Assembly: GCA_030039695.1 (NCBI GenBank)
Contig: JASHVB010000151.1
Span: forward strand, 1 to 8,342
Reading direction: 5' to 3'
DNA: 8,342 nucleotides
Origin: Acetobacteraceae bacterium
GTDB taxonomy: Bacteria; Pseudomonadota; Alphaproteobacteria; Acetobacterales; Acetobacteraceae
Shown here: piece after piece, positions 6,086 through 8,342 of the stretch
How the letters are laid out: the number at the start of each line of letters is the position of its first letter
Position numbering within the stretch: the first letter of the stretch is position 1
The notes under the pieces: generated by a model
Database searches by the model: none
What the model saw: the letters and a program-made list of their open reading frames with translations, nothing else
Told to the model about the DNA's origin: nothing
Made by a program: the position numbers and the translations under genes

Positions 6086-6812
6086 GCATCCAAGCTGTCG
6101 TTGCGAGCCGCGAGCGTACCGCGATCCTGCAGATTGCCCCCTTGCGGCCTCGCGATGGCGGGAGGGGAGGAGGCGCAACGATCGCCTTTCGCGTCGTCGC
6201 AGTATGGCCCCAGGACGATCCGCCGCCGCCCGACGAAGCGACCCGGCCGGGCGCCTCGCTGACGCGGTGGCACGCAACCTCGCTGGCTTGGCCGCAAGTT
6301 CTGCGGTCTCAGCCTGTGCAGAGGCACGCTCTGGCGCGAACCGCACGGCTCGCGTGAAACGAGCTTCCGTGAAGCAGGAACCAAAACCTGATCTGCCATC
6401 GGCAGCCTGATGGCGCATGTCAGATTTCATGAGGTTTCGGAGAACGGCTGTAGGCGTCAGGCTGAACCGCCGACGCGAGCCGCCCGCTGAGCGCGACAGT
6501 GTCAATTCGTCGGAGTGATCCCGTGCCAAGCAGGGCGGCCTATACCTGCAATGGCAGCGGCCGGATGCGGCACGCAGAATACAGCGGGTCCGACCGAAAG
6601 CACCTCTCTTGCCTCGCGGGACTGAGTCGCCAAACGGGGTCCTTCCCGCGGAGCGTAGCGTCGCGGTTAACGGTACTTGGAACGCCGGCTCTCAGCCGCG
6701 CTTCCGCGGGATCGGATGCCCGGAGCGGCTATGTCGGGTGTGGTTGGACCCTCACTCTCGGCGGATCGCACCTCGACCTCTCCCGCGTCACGCGGCAAGG
6801 ATTTACTGCAGC
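6086..6812. other. Long stretch without a convincing gene between the PPOX-fold gene and prfB
   Basis: This 727-bp interval lies between two converging genes. Open frames exist on both strands (for example 6204-6410 plus, and a minus frame across 5938-6399), but they are rich in Arg, Ala and Ser, lack ribosome binding sites and match no family I know. Small GC stems occur at 6292-6306 (CCGCA-N5-TGCGG) and 6696-6709 (CCGCG-CTTC-CGCGG) without T-runs. No tRNA-like sequence or insertion-sequence end was found. It may be the residue of a lost gene. Confidence 0.5.
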
Positions 6813-7944
6813 TCACTGTGCCTGAGCGCTCGCCTCGCTCCGTGTCGCGCCTGCGCGCGCAGCCAGCGCCGCTGCCATGAACTGATCCAGTTCGCCGTCC
6901 AGCACCGCGTCCGGATTGCCCCTCTCCACTCCGGTCCGCAGGTCCTTCACCAACTGATACGGCGCCAGCACGTAATTCCGGATCTGGTGCCCCCAGCCGA
7001 TATCCGTCTTGGCGTTCTCCTGCGCCGCCGCCACCGCTTCGCGTTTCTGCAGCTCCGCCTCGTAAAGCCGCGCCTTCAGCATCGCCATCGCCGTTGCGCG
7101 GTTGCGATGCTGACTGCGGTCGGTTTGGCACGCCACCACAATCCCGGTCGGCATGTGCGTGATGCGGATCGCGCTTTCTGTCTTGTTCACGTGCTGCCCG
7201 CCAGCGCCCGACGCACGGTAGGTATCGACCTTCAGGTCCGCGTCGTTGATCTGAATGTCGATGGTGTCATCCACCACCGGATACACCCACACCGAGGCGA
7301 AACTTGTGTGCCGCCGTGCCGCTGAATCGAACGGACTGATTCGCACCAGCCGGTGCACGCCTGCTTCCGTCTTCAACCAGCCATACGCATTCGGCCCACT
7401 CACTTTCATGGTTGTCGACTTGATGCCGGCCTGTTCACCCTCACTCTCCTCCAGCCACTCCACCTTGTAGCCGTGTTGTTCGGCCCAACGGGTGTACATC
7501 CGCTCCAGCATCTCGGCCCAGTCCTGCGCCTCGGTGCCGCCAGTGCCTGCGTTGATCTCGATATAGGCGTCGTTTTGATCGGCTTCGCCGGAAAGCAAAC
7601 TTTCGATCTCGCGCTGCTTCGCTTCGTCCGCCAGCGCGCGTAACTGGGCCAACCCTTCCATGGCCATCGCCTGGTCGCCGTCGGTCTCAGCCAGGCCGAT
7701 CAGTTCCAACGTGTCGGCGACATCGGATTCCAGCTTCCGCACCGCCTCGATCTGTGTCGCCAGATGCGTGCGCTCGCGCATGAGCTTTTGCGCTGCGACG
7801 GCGTCGTTCCACAGCGATGGATCCTCGGCGCGGTGGTTCAGTTCAGCAAGGCGATCCTGCGCGACATCCCAGTCAAAGATGCCTCCTCAGCAGCGCCACT
7901 GACTGCTGAATTTGTTCATTCAAAGCATCGGACTCGGCTGACAT
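6813..7944 (-). CDS. prfB: Peptide chain release factor 2, expressed by programmed +1 frameshift
   Basis: RF2 recognises UGA and UAA stop codons in the ribosome and triggers peptide release. The gene is read in two frames: ATG 7944 starts [16 protein letters not shown] and ends at an in-frame TGA (7873-7875); a +1 shift at CTT-TGA-C continues as [20 protein letters not shown]. The combined product is 376 residues. The stop-recognition tripeptide SPF is at about residues 203-205 and the catalytic GGQ at 248-250 ([13 protein letters not shown]), almost the E. coli positions (205-207 and 250-252). GGAG (7954-7957) lies 9 bp before the ATG. A start at the internal ATG 7781 would remove 54 residues of the N-terminal domain and is not credible. 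The PBP1A gene ends 28 bp upstream on the same strand. Confidence 0.97.
7872..7887 (-). promoter_or_regulatory. prfB programmed +1 frameshift site
   Basis: On the minus strand the sequence is AGGAGG (7887-7882), CAT, CTT (7878-7876), TGA (7875-7873), C. The internal Shine-Dalgarno-like AGGAGG exactly 3 nt before the CTT slip codon, and the poorly terminated TGAC, match the E. coli arrangement (AGGGGG-TAT-CTT-TGA-C). By established knowledge, low RF2 slows termination at this UGA and favours the shift, giving autoregulation. Confidence 0.97.
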
Positions 7945-7972
7945 CGGTCAGGTCTCCGGGGAAAAGAGCGGC

Positions 7973-8342
7973 TCAATACAGCCCACCCAGCTTTGTGTCC
8001 ATGCTGCTGGCGCCTGTACCCGGCGCAGAGACCCCCATCGCGCCGGAGACCTCGCCGGCGACGCCACCCGGATTGTCGGTCGGTGCCGACGCACCCGGCA
8101 CCTGATTCGGCTTGAATGCATCAGTCACCATGCCACGGCCACTGGCCCACTGCGCCATTACAACGCCCGGTGGTTGCGGGAAGTTCAGCACCGGCCGGTT
8201 CTTCAGTGCGGCGTGCATGAAATCGTGCCAGATCGGCCCCGCCACGGCCGCGCCCGTCTGGTTGTCGCCGAGTGTTGCTGGATTGTCGAAGCCAACCCAC
8301 GCCACGGTCACCAGATCCGGCGTGAAGCCGGCGAACCACGCG
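7973..8342 (-). CDS. mrcA: Penicillin-binding protein 1A, C-terminal end (window edge)
   Basis: These are the last ~122 residues of a bifunctional class A penicillin-binding protein, the inner-membrane enzyme that polymerises glycan strands and cross-links peptides of peptidoglycan. The visible part starts AWFAGFTPDLVTVAWVGFDN and continues LGDNQTGAAVAGPIWHDFM, the conserved end of the transpeptidase domain after the KTG box, which lies outside the window. A Pro/Gly/Ser-rich tail follows and ends LGGLY, a common ending of alphaproteobacterial PBP1A (recall). The catalytic Ser and the glycosyltransferase domain are off the right edge. The stop at 7973 is 28 bp before the prfB start, suggesting co-transcription. 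The symbol could equally be given as ponA or pbp1A. Confidence 0.93.
   Translation of the reverse strand, partial: AWFAGFTPDLVTVAWVGFDNPATLGDNQTGAAVAGPIWHDFMHAALKNRPVLNFPQPPGVVMAQWASGRGMVTDAFKPNQVPGASAPTDNPGGVAGEVSGAMGVSAPGTGASSMDTKLGGLY

Noticed and set aside
6204..6410. A 68-codon plus frame ending KQEPKPDLPSAA
   Set aside because: No ribosome binding site and low-complexity composition; cannot be told from chance.
5669..6529. A 286-codon minus frame opposite the PPOX-fold gene
   Set aside because: Half is antisense to a real gene; the rest is Arg/Ala-rich with no motif.
1..8342. CRISPR array, tRNA or rRNA gene, or insertion sequence with terminal inverted repeats
   Set aside because: No regularly spaced short repeats, no tRNA T-loop pattern in the non-coding stretches, no rRNA-like sequence, and no transposase motif were seen; the ~104-bp repeats are only two copies and are not inverted.

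Overview
The window is GC-rich bacterial chromosome, most likely from an alphaproteobacterium and perhaps from Acetobacteraceae. That placement rests on the alphaproteobacterial style of the GlyQ N-terminus ([10 protein letters not shown]...QPSRRP...[16 protein letters not shown]), a PBP1A tail ending in GGLY placed directly before prfB, a soluble transhydrogenase with the GGVSVHTGTIPSKTL signature, and a DUF2147 relic. It is an inference from remembered family features, not a database result.

Layout. Positions 1-322 (minus) hold the 5' part of glyQ, cut by the window edge. Positions 323-2793 are gene-poor: a small secreted protein built from two tandem 30-residue repeats (974-1261, minus), a DUF2147 pseudogene with three visible lesions (1603-2113, plus), and two direct copies of a diverged ~104-bp intergenic repeat (803-906 and 2526-2629). 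Positions 2794-3705 (plus) encode a TauD/TfdA-family dioxygenase. Positions 3706-4106 hold terminator-like hairpins, a perfect 18-bp palindrome and a possible relic of a small membrane protein. Positions 4107-5504 (minus) are sthA, soluble transhydrogenase, divergent from a pyridoxamine-phosphate-oxidase-fold protein at 5648-6085 (plus). Positions 6086-6812 show no convincing gene. Positions 6813-7944 (minus) are prfB, which needs the classical programmed +1 frameshift to be read in full, and 7973-8342 (minus) is the C-terminal end of penicillin-binding protein 1A.

Genes acting together. PBP1A and prfB are co-oriented with a 28-bp gap and may be co-transcribed. The other genes look like independent units: translation (glyQ, prfB), cell wall (PBP1A), NAD(P)H balance (sthA), and accessory oxidoreductases. 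No operon forming a new multi-gene system is visible. The least explained material is the secreted tandem-repeat protein and the paired intergenic repeat in the 0.3-2.8 kb region, together with the decayed DUF2147 gene beside them.
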